Below are positions 57,430 through 64,000 of a stretch of DNA of 64,000 nt, piece by piece. Source of the DNA: Flavobacteriaceae bacterium (lineage in GTDB: Bacteria; Bacteroidota; Bacteroidia; Flavobacteriales; Flavobacteriaceae); assembly GCA_021647405.1 (NCBI GenBank), contig JAKIUU010000004.1, positions 54,019 to 118,018 on the forward strand. Reading direction: 5' to 3'. The notes under the pieces are model-generated. The model was not told the origin of the DNA, searched no databases, and was given only the letters and a program-made list of their open reading frames with translations. Positions within the stretch are counted from its first letter, which is position 1. Every line of letters starts with the position of its first letter. A program made the position numbers and the translations under genes.

Positions 57430-60018
57430 ATGTCAACACAACCCAAGCTGAATAGGTTTAACGAAAATGTCTTAGCAAAATACCAAATTTACAACAGTAT
57501 TTTTATGACTTTACCATTTGATAGTATTGAAAAAACAGGTGTGTTATTACCCTTGTTTCATGAGATATGCAAAAAGGGTTTTGAAAATGGAAAAAACCCA
57601 ACGGACATTATCAATCAATTTTTTGAAAAATATAAAGACAATCCCTCTGATACTTCTCGTATAAGTTTGCTGTTTAAATTTATACAATATATTGAACGTC
57701 AGGTGGTTTTATTTGATGCTATTGAAGATGCTTCCTTTACCATGGTTAACAATATGGATGGGATTGGCACGTTGCGCAATAGCAAAGAAACGGCTTCAAT
57801 AGAGCATAAAAAAGAAGACTTAAAAGACTATTTGAGAAATTTTAAGACCAGAATCGTTTTAACAGCACACCCCACACAATTTTATCCTGGAGCTGTTTTA
57901 GGCATCATAACCGATTTAACCGAAGCCATTCAAAAAAACGATTTGTTGCACATCAATAAATTGTTGGCACAATTGGGTAAAACACCTTTTTTTAAGCATG
58001 AAAAACCAAGCCCTTTTGACGAAGCTGTCAGCTTAATTTGGTATTTAGAAAATGTTTTCTACCAATCTATGTCAGAGGTTTATAACTATTTACAAGGCAA
58101 TATTTTTAATGGTCAAAAAATTGATAATGACATTATTAATTTGGGGTTTTGGCCAGGAGGCGACAGAGATGGAAATCCGTTTGTAACCACTAAAATAACC
58201 CTAAATGTTGCCAAACGTTTAAAACAAACCATCCTTAAAAAATACTACCGAGATATGCGTGTTTTAAAACGCAAATTGACTTTTGCTGGTGTGTATCCTT
58301 TGGTAATGGAGCTTGAGCATCTGCTGTTTGAAAACGCTACAAATTTAGAGGTAAATACAATGATTCCACTATCCGATTTTAAGGATAAATTGCAAAAAAT
58401 AAAAGACTTGCTAATAAATAATCACCAATCATTGTATGTAGAAGAAATTTCTGACTTGATAAACAAAGTAAATTTATTTGGCTATCATTTTGCCACTTTA
58501 GACATTCGTCAAGACAGCCGTGTACATCATACCGTTTTTGAAAGTTTGGTAAAAACCTTAGCGGATAACAAATCAGATTTATTTCCTGATAATTATTTAG
58601 AATTAGCAGAGTCGCAGCAAATAGCTATTTTATCTGATGTGTCAGCCGATATAGATATAGATGTGTTTGACAACGAAATGGTTCATAAAACTTTGGGATC
58701 TATAAAAGCCATTAAAACCATACAGCTACAGAACGGAGAACAAGGTGCCAACCGCTATATTATCAGTAACAATCAGTCGGCACTAAATGTGATGGAAACC
58801 TTTGCTATGTTTAATATGTGTGGCTTTAAAAATAATCTAAGTGTAGATATTATTCCACTTTTTGAAACAATTGATGATTTGCTTGAAGCCCCAAAAGTGA
58901 TGGAGCAGTTATATTTAAATGCGGCTTACAAGAGCCACTTGTCAAACAGAGAAGGCAAACAAACCATTATGCTTGGTTTTTCTGACGGCACTAAAGATGG
59001 TGGTTATTTGATGGCTAATTGGTCAATATTTAAGGCCAAAGAAGCCTTGACAAAGATTTCTAGGAAATACAATATCAAGGTTATATTTTTTGACGGCCGT
59101 GGCGGTCCCCCTGCACGTGGTGGTGGAAAAACCCACCAATTTTACGCCTCTTTAGGGCCCACTATAGAAAATCAAGAGATACAATTAACCGTTCAGGGAC
59201 AAACCATTAGCTCGAATTTTGGAACCATAGATTCATCAAAATATAATTTAGAACAATTATTGAGTTCTGGAATTGCTAATAAATTATTTAAGCAATCTAA
59301 CAATCAATTATCAACAGATGATGTTGTAATTTTAAACGATCTAGCAGAAACCAGTTACCAAGCCTATGTAGATTTTAAAAACCATCCCAAGTTTTTGCCT
59401 TATTTAGAGCGTATTAGCACGCTAAAATATTACGCCAAAACCAATATTGGAAGCCGCCCGAGCAAGCGCTCAAAATCAGCTAAATTAATTTTTGCCGATT
59501 TGCGAGCCATTCCTTTTGTGGGGTCATGGAGTCAGCTTAAGCAGAATGTTCCTGGTTTTTATGGTGTGGGTACTGCTTTAAGAAAGTATGAAGAAAATGG
59601 CGAATTTGACAAGCTTATACAGTTGTATAAGAATTCAGGTTTCTTTAAAACGCTTATTAAAAATAGCATGATGGCGCTTTCAAAATCATTTTTCGAATTG
59701 ACGGAATACATGGCTGACGACGCCGAATTTGGCGATTTTTGGAAAATTATTTTTAATGAATATGAGATATCAAAACGTCTTATTCTAAAAGTTTCTAATT
59801 ATAAAGAACTCTTGCAAAATGACCCTGCAGGAAAAGCCTCAATTGCCATGCGCGAAGACATTGTTTTGCCTTTGCTAACAATCCAACAATATGCCTTGCT
59901 TAAAATTCAGCACTTGCAAAAAACAGAAAACCCCGATGCTGCACTGATAAAAATTTACGAAAAAATGGTTACCCGTTCGCTGTTTGGAAATATTAACGCA
60001 AGTCGGAATTCAGCTTAG
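57430..60018 (+). CDS. ppc: Phosphoenolpyruvate carboxylase
   Basis: 862 residues; fixes bicarbonate onto PEP to give oxaloacetate, the anaplerotic entry to the TCA cycle. Key motifs: the catalytic histidine in VLTAHPTQFYPGAVLG, GFWPGGDRDGNPFVT, FATLDIRQDSRVH, MLGFSDGTKDGGYLMANWSI, and the glycine loop FFDGRGGPPARGGGKTH. It ends SLFGNINASRNSA, the position of the usual QNTG terminus in other PEPCs. Size is close to the bacterial norm (about 880). It is transcribed alone after a 100-bp gap. Confidence 0.95.
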   Translation: MSTQPKLNRFNENVLAKYQIYNSIFMTLPFDSIEKTGVLLPLFHEICKKGFENGKNPTDIINQFFEKYKDNPSDTSRISLLFKFIQYIERQVVLFDAIEDASFTMVNNMDGIGTLRNSKETASIEHKKEDLKDYLRNFKTRIVLTAHPTQFYPGAVLGIITDLTEAIQKNDLLHINKLLAQLGKTPFFKHEKPSPFDEAVSLIWYLENVFYQSMSEVYNYLQGNIFNGQKIDNDIINLGFWPGGDRDGNPFVTTKITLNVAKRLKQTILKKYYRDMRVLKRKLTFAGVYPLVMELEHLLFENATNLEVNTMIPLSDFKDKLQKIKDLLINNHQSLYVEEISDLINKVNLFGYHFATLDIRQDSRVHHTVFESLVKTLADNKSDLFPDNYLELAESQQIAILSDVSADIDIDVFDNEMVHKTLGSIKAIKTIQLQNGEQGANRYIISNNQSALNVMETFAMFNMCGFKNNLSVDIIPLFETIDDLLEAPKVMEQLYLNAAYKSHLSNREGKQTIMLGFSDGTKDGGYLMANWSIFKAKEALTKISRKYNIKVIFFDGRGGPPARGGGKTHQFYASLGPTIENQEIQLTVQGQTISSNFGTIDSSKYNLEQLLSSGIANKLFKQSNNQLSTDDVVILNDLAETSYQAYVDFKNHPKFLPYLERISTLKYYAKTNIGSRPSKRSKSAKLIFADLRAIPFVGSWSQLKQNVPGFYGVGTALRKYEENGEFDKLIQLYKNSGFFKTLIKNSMMALSKSFFELTEYMADDAEFGDFWKIIFNEYEISKRLILKVSNYKELLQNDPAGKASIAMREDIVLPLLTIQQYALLKIQHLQKTENPDAALIKIYEKMVTRSLFGNINASRNSA

Positions 60019-60105
60019 AATTTTACGGAATCGATAGCATTAAAGTTGATAATACAATTGTATGTGTTGACTGCTTAAATTTAGCGTCAACGCCATAATA
60101 TTATG

Positions 60106-60113
60106 TAATTTTG
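60106..60113 (+). promoter_or_regulatory. Candidate -7 element overlapping the start of the FAD dehydrogenase gene
   Basis: TAATTTTG fits TAnnTTTG and ends 5 bp before the ATG at 60119, so the transcript would start at or just before the start codon (leaderless). Confidence 0.35.
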
Positions 60114-60118
60114 TCGCC

Positions 60119-61681
60119 ATGGTAAAAAACATTCAGATTCGCATTACAATTTACGAGGCGCAGCAAAAAAACATTTTAGTAAGAAAAGCGGCACGCAACT
60201 TGGGTATTGCAGAAAAGGAAATTAGGGGCGTAAAAGTTTTGAGAAAATCTGTAGATGCCAGAAAAGAAAAAGTACTATTCAATTATAAACTGGCAATTTA
60301 TATTAATGAGCCAGTAAGCGAATCTTCCAATTATATTTTTGATTATAAAGATGTTTCTAAAGCCAAAGAAATCCACATCATTGGTTTTGGTCCAGCAGGT
60401 ATGTTTGCAGCCTTGCGCTGTTTGGAGTTGGGTTTTAAACCCATTGTTTTAGAGCGGGGTAAAAATGTACAAGACAGACGTAAAGATTTACGTGCTATCA
60501 ATCAGTTTCAAACGGTTGATAAAGATTCTAATTACTGTTTTGGCGAAGGTGGTGCCGGCACCTATTCTGATGGAAAACTTTACACCAGAAGCTTAAAACG
60601 TGGCGATGTGCGCCGCATTTTTGAGATATTGGTATCGCATGGGGCCACCGAACAAATCCTCGTTGATGCGCACCCACATATTGGCACTAATAAATTGCCA
60701 CATATTGTAGCCCATATCCGTGAAACGATTTTAAAATTTGGTGGCGAAATTCATTTTGAGAGCCGTGTGATTGATTTTGTAGTGAAGCAAGGTAAAGTAC
60801 AGTCGCTTCAATTGCAAAACGGTATAGAAATGACTGCAAAAGCCATTATTCTGGCAACAGGTCATTCAGCCCGCGATATCTATTATTTATTAAATAAAAA
60901 GGACATTGCGCTTAAAGCGAAGTCTTTTGCCATGGGGGTTAGGGTAGAGCATCCACAACAAATTATTGATTCAATTCAGTACCATTGTAAAGGCGAACGC
61001 AATGCTATTTTACCAGCGGCTTCTTATAATTTGGTACATCAGGTTGGGGGCAGAGGCGTGTATTCTTTTTGCATGTGTCCGGGTGGATTTATAGTACCTG
61101 CCGCCACCGCACCAGGCGAAGTTGTTGTAAATGGCATGTCGCCATCTAGGCGGAATAACCCTTTTGCCAATTCGGGAATTGTGGTAGAAATTGACGCAGA
61201 AAAAGACCTTTATAAGTACGGTAAACACGGGGCATTAAAAGGCTTGGAATTTCAAAAAGATTTAGAGAAATTAGCCTTTAACGCTGGCGGCAGAAGTCAG
61301 GTGGCACCTGCCCAACGCTTAACCGATTTTGTTGAAGGGCGTTTGTCTAACGATTTAAACCTCACATCGTATCAACCCGGATTAAAATCGGCGCCCTTAC
61401 ATTCGTTATTGCCAAAAATAATTGGTGGGAGACTTCGGAAGGGTTTTGCAGAATTTGGTAAAAAAATGAAAGGTTTTTATACAGCAGAAGCCAATGTTGT
61501 GGGTGTTGAGTCGCGAACATCATCACCTGTTACCATACCCAGAACAGAAAAGTTAGTGCATCCCGATATACAAGGATTGTATCCGTGTGGCGAAGGTGGT
61601 GGCTATGCTGGTGGCATTGTATCAGCAGCTATGGATGGTGAGCGCTGTGCCGAAGCAGCTGTTAATTTGATAAATAAATAG
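60119..61681 (+). CDS. FAD-dependent dehydrogenase (COG2509 family)
   Basis: 520 residues. An N-terminal ~85-residue small domain (MVKNIQIRITIYEAQQKNIL, KVLFNYKLAIYI) precedes a Rossmann FAD fold (HIIGFGPAGMFAALRCLELG, then VLERGKNVQDRRKDL), the cysteine-rich VGGRGVYSFCMCPGGFIVPA segment, and the C-terminal LYPCGEGGGYAGGIVSAAMD. The family is widespread and uncharacterised; members are thought to be FAD/NAD(P)-dependent dehydrogenases. Single gene; its ATG at 60119 is supported by the protein alignment pattern. Function unknown. Confidence 0.85.
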   Translation: MVKNIQIRITIYEAQQKNILVRKAARNLGIAEKEIRGVKVLRKSVDARKEKVLFNYKLAIYINEPVSESSNYIFDYKDVSKAKEIHIIGFGPAGMFAALRCLELGFKPIVLERGKNVQDRRKDLRAINQFQTVDKDSNYCFGEGGAGTYSDGKLYTRSLKRGDVRRIFEILVSHGATEQILVDAHPHIGTNKLPHIVAHIRETILKFGGEIHFESRVIDFVVKQGKVQSLQLQNGIEMTAKAIILATGHSARDIYYLLNKKDIALKAKSFAMGVRVEHPQQIIDSIQYHCKGERNAILPAASYNLVHQVGGRGVYSFCMCPGGFIVPAATAPGEVVVNGMSPSRRNNPFANSGIVVEIDAEKDLYKYGKHGALKGLEFQKDLEKLAFNAGGRSQVAPAQRLTDFVEGRLSNDLNLTSYQPGLKSAPLHSLLPKIIGGRLRKGFAEFGKKMKGFYTAEANVVGVESRTSSPVTIPRTEKLVHPDIQGLYPCGEGGGYAGGIVSAAMDGERCAEAAVNLINK

Positions 61682-61705
61682 CCTTAATAAATATAAAAAA
61701 AACAG

Positions 61706-61713
61706 TAAATTTG
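61706..61713 (+). promoter_or_regulatory. Candidate -7 element directly before the DUF1456 gene
   Basis: TAAATTTG fits TAnnTTTG and ends 4 bp before the ATG at 61718, again suggesting a leaderless transcript. Confidence 0.35.
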
Positions 61714-61717
61714 TAAC

Positions 61718-61945
61718 ATGGGATTAACAAACAATGATGTCTTTAAAAAATTACGCGTGGCATTAAAGCTACGCGATGATGAAATTGTAAAAATTTGTGC
61801 TTTGGTAGATTTTAAAGTGTCAAAATCAGAATTAGGTGCTTTTTTTAGAAGCGAAGACCATCCCAAATATATGCCATGTGGCGATCAGATTCTGCGTAAT
61901 TTTTTAAACGGACTCGTCATTCACCTTAGAGGTTCAAAGCCTTAA
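61718..61945 (+). CDS. DUF1456 family protein, single-domain form
   Basis: 75 residues, one DUF1456 unit: NDVFKKLRVALKLRDDEIVK, ICALVDFKVSKSELGAFFRS, and MPCGDQILRNFLNGLVIHLR. E. coli YehS-type members have two such units (about 156 residues), so this is half length but complete in frame. The domain has helical DNA-binding-like features of unproven role. Lies 36 bp after the FAD dehydrogenase gene. Confidence 0.78.
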   Translation: MGLTNNDVFKKLRVALKLRDDEIVKICALVDFKVSKSELGAFFRSEDHPKYMPCGDQILRNFLNGLVIHLRGSKP

Positions 61946-62123
61946 TTTAACACCTGTTTTCTAAACTTTATTCTTAATTATCAAATGCTGTTTTAGTAGT
62001 GTTTTGAGACACTATTTGGCATTGTCAAGTATATTCTATAATTTAAGCCTCTGAAAGTCATTAAGTTTTATAGGAATTCCCTATTTACTTACAACTTTCT
62101 ACTACTAACTAAAAACTAAAATT

Positions 62124-63680
62124 GTGAAAAAAATCGGCTTCAGCCTTATGGCTCTTGTGCTGTTTGTGGTATACACTACAAATGCACAACTCTCAACAAA
62201 ACAAATTGATGCTCTTGTAACCAATGCCCTTCAAAAATTTAATGTGGCGGGTGCTGGAATTGCTGTTGTAAAAGATGGCAAGGTAGTTTACTTAAAGGGT
62301 TATGGAATTACTTCTGCTAAAACTAAAAAAAAGGTAAACGCCCATACGCGATTTGCCATAGCTTCAAACAGTAAAGCTTTTACAAGTATGGCTTTGGCTA
62401 TTTTGGTGGATAGAAAACAACTCAATTGGAATGACAAAGTAGTTGACTACATCCCTGAATTTAAGATGTACAATGCGTATGTAACGGCTAATTTTACAAT
62501 AGTCGATTTGCTTACCCATCGCAGTGGATTGGGATTGGGTGCTGGCGACTTAATGTTTTTTCCTGATGGTGGCAATTTTACAATGGATGACGTTGTAAAA
62601 AGTTTTCAATATCAGAAACCACAATCGGGTTTCAGAACAAAATTTGACTATGATAATTTACTTTATATGGTTGCTGGCGAAGTTGTTAAACGTATAAGTG
62701 ATAAAAGTTGGCCTGCTTTTGTAGAAGAAAATATTATGAAACCTTTGGGTATGAACGAATCGGCGGGTACTTACCAACGCTTAGCTGATAAAAACAATGT
62801 AGCCACTCCTCATTCCGATATTGATGATACGCTTGTTCCTCTAAAACCTTTTGATGATAGCGTAGGTGCTTCAGCAGGTGGTATTTATGCCTCAATAAGC
62901 GATTTAACAAAATGGGTTGGCATGCACCTTAACAATGGTAAATATGCAGATACAACTTTGGTATCGCTTAAAAATCACAATTTTATATGGAAGCCGCAAA
63001 CAAACCAATTTTTTAGACCCATTGCTGAACCACCCTATAAAATACATTTTGTTTCTTACGGATTGGGTTGGAATGTTATGGATTTAAACGGTTATATGGT
63101 ATTTAGTCATACGGGAGGGTTACCGGGTATGCTTTCTAAAATATTACTCATCCCAGAAATGGGTTTAGGCATTATTGTTTTAACCAATACAGATCCAGGT
63201 GGTGGTGCTTTCTTTTCTGCTGTAACCAATACCATAAGGGATAGCTATTTAGGACTTGATGATTTTGGATGGGCAGACAAATATGCCAAACGTCTTAAAA
63301 GTATCCTAGAAAAAGGTGATGCTGTTACAGAAAAAGTATGGCAAACTGTTGAGAAATCTAAAAACACAACTGTGAACACGGCCAATTTTATTGGCATTTA
63401 TAAAGATAATTGGTTTGGAAAAATTAAAATATATTTAAAGGACAATAGGTTGTGGTTTGAAGCATTGCGTTCGCCAAAACTCAACGGCCCTATGGCTTTT
63501 TACAAAGCCAACACCTTTGCTATAAAATGGGCATACCAAGACATGAATGCCGACGCCTTTGCCATGTTTACGCTTGACGAAAACGGCAAAGCCATCGGCA
63601 TAAAAATGAAAGGTATTTCGCCTAATATAGATTTTAGTTTTGACTTTCAAGATTTAGATCTTAAGCGTGTTGAGGAATGA
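62124..63680 (+). CDS. Secreted serine hydrolase, class C beta-lactamase-like
   Basis: 518 residues with a signal peptide (about 1-22, ending TNAQ). The penicillin-binding motif SxxK is S81-N-S-K84 in IASNSKAFTSM, YxN is Y176-D-N178, and the KTG-like motif is H329-T-G-G332 (SHTGGLPGM), so all three active-site elements are present. An extra C-terminal domain (about 400-518, GIYKDNWFGKIKIYLKDNRL) of DUF3471 type follows. Such enzymes include esterases and D-aminopeptidases; true beta-lactamase activity is not implied. Single gene. Confidence 0.88.
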   Translation: MKKIGFSLMALVLFVVYTTNAQLSTKQIDALVTNALQKFNVAGAGIAVVKDGKVVYLKGYGITSAKTKKKVNAHTRFAIASNSKAFTSMALAILVDRKQLNWNDKVVDYIPEFKMYNAYVTANFTIVDLLTHRSGLGLGAGDLMFFPDGGNFTMDDVVKSFQYQKPQSGFRTKFDYDNLLYMVAGEVVKRISDKSWPAFVEENIMKPLGMNESAGTYQRLADKNNVATPHSDIDDTLVPLKPFDDSVGASAGGIYASISDLTKWVGMHLNNGKYADTTLVSLKNHNFIWKPQTNQFFRPIAEPPYKIHFVSYGLGWNVMDLNGYMVFSHTGGLPGMLSKILLIPEMGLGIIVLTNTDPGGGAFFSAVTNTIRDSYLGLDDFGWADKYAKRLKSILEKGDAVTEKVWQTVEKSKNTTVNTANFIGIYKDNWFGKIKIYLKDNRLWFEALRSPKLNGPMAFYKANTFAIKWAYQDMNADAFAMFTLDENGKAIGIKMKGISPNIDFSFDFQDLDLKRVEE

Positions 63681-63757
63681 TAAATAAAATGCATTCCCAC
63701 GCCGTCCCGATAGTTTTACAACATGTATTGCAAACTATTATAACTCCTTCTCGATAC

Positions 63758-63778
63758 GCCCTGAAACAAGTTCAGGGC
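63758..63778. repeat. REP-like hairpin upstream of the last gene
   Basis: GCCCTGAA (63758-63765) pairs with TTCAGGGC (63771-63778), 5-nt loop; set in GC-rich TTCTCGATAC...CACTCGAAGTGAC flanks that recall the other intergenic repeats in the window. Confidence 0.5.
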
Positions 63779-63804
63779 ACTCGAAGTGACTCAATAACTT
63801 AATT

Positions 63805-64000
63805 ATGGCAAAACTTTTTCATAAAATAAGAAAGCAAATCGTTTCAGAAAAACCATCATTTTCGCGGACAACTAATTATTTAAAATACGCCATTGGCGAA
63901 ATTGTTTTGGTAATGGTTGGTATTTTATTAGCCCTACAAGTCAATACATGGAATGAACATAGAAAACAAAAAAAACGAGAGGTTACTATTTTAACCAACT
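63805..64000 (+). CDS. DUF6090 family membrane protein, N-terminal part (3' truncated by window edge)
   Basis: From ATG at 63805 the frame stays open to the end: MAKLFHKIRKQIVSEKPSFS, then a single hydrophobic helix YAIGEIVLVMVGILLALQVN and TWNEHRKQKKREVTILTN. The sequence GEIVLVMVGILLALQVNTWNE is typical of DUF6090, a Bacteroidota-specific small membrane protein often found in strings of paralogues. Function unknown. Only ~65 codons are visible. Confidence 0.78.
   Translation, partial: MAKLFHKIRKQIVSEKPSFSRTTNYLKYAIGEIVLVMVGILLALQVNTWNEHRKQKKREVTILTN

Overview
This window is chromosomal DNA of a member of the Bacteroidota, almost certainly a flavobacterium (family Flavobacteriaceae). The evidence is the AT-rich base composition, promoters of the TTG-N19-TAnnTTTG type (best case: rpmH), two secreted proteins with type IX secretion C-terminal tails (PNPTRG motif), a fused cyclophilin-FKBP prolyl isomerase, and gene blocks typical of the group (parA-parB-DUF5683-dapB-lepB-WbqC-DUF6122, and BatA-dihydroorotase homologue-esterase). 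Most of the window is housekeeping sequence. I saw no prophage, complete insertion sequence, CRISPR array, rRNA or tRNA.

Layout. 1-2.7 kb: end of a DUF3570 outer-membrane protein, phosphatidylserine synthase, and a calcium-binding repeat lipoprotein followed by an inverted-repeat, MITE-like patch. 2.75-7.8 kb: uvrA, an ECF sigma factor with a 47-residue partner and a start codon buried in a hairpin, nth (without its iron-sulfur cluster), and bcp. 7.9-9.5 kb: a secreted leucine-rich protein with a C8 tract. 9.85-12.65 kb: three-gene proton-translocating transhydrogenase operon (pnt). 13-19 kb: metallo-hydrolase, pentapeptide-repeat protein, and a leftward DsrE/esterase/pseudo-dihydroorotase/BatA operon. 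19.1-19.7 kb: toxin-antitoxin pair whose toxin carries a nonsense codon. 19.8-22.2 kb: lon. 22.4-25.3 kb: second sigma factor with a membrane protein and two envelope beta-repeat proteins. 25.5-31.5 kb: small acidic repeat protein, GlmU-like protein, the large pyruvate:ferredoxin oxidoreductase, a 460-bp non-coding stretch with a palindrome and a candidate small RNA, and a 62-residue ORF. 31.6-34.8 kb: carB and rpmH. 34.9-41.4 kb: SDR reductase, then the chromosome-partition/lysine/secretion operon. 41.4-48.3 kb: FAD/Fe-S dehydrogenase, CsaA, thioredoxin-like protein, rlmH, rdgB, DUF1569, and the fused isomerase. 48.6-57.3 kb: LPS-kinase-like protein, aroC, TauE transporter, then a co-directional amidohydrolase, beta-propeller protein and GMC oxidoreductase set. 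57.4-64 kb: ppc, an FAD dehydrogenase, a short DUF1456 protein, a class C beta-lactamase-like hydrolase and the start of a DUF6090 protein.

How the genes fit together. Central metabolism is well represented: PFOR and PEP carboxylase around pyruvate/PEP/oxaloacetate, transhydrogenase for NADPH, and carB, dapB and aroC for biosynthesis. Two separate ECF sigma loci each come with small or membrane partners and are the main regulatory content. DNA repair (uvrA, nth), nucleotide-pool cleaning (rdgB), proteolysis (lon) and peroxide removal (bcp) complete a stress-maintenance set.

No clearly new multi-gene system is visible. The most interesting local observations are the hairpin-masked sigma factor with its 47-residue companion and a terminator embedded in nth; the perfect 23-bp tandem duplication that gives dapB an 8-codon leader ORF; the toxin inactivated by one stop codon; the dihydroorotase homologue without its metal ligands; the near-identical 16-bp motif and the palindrome upstream of nifJ; and the MITE-like inverted repeats beside uvrA.
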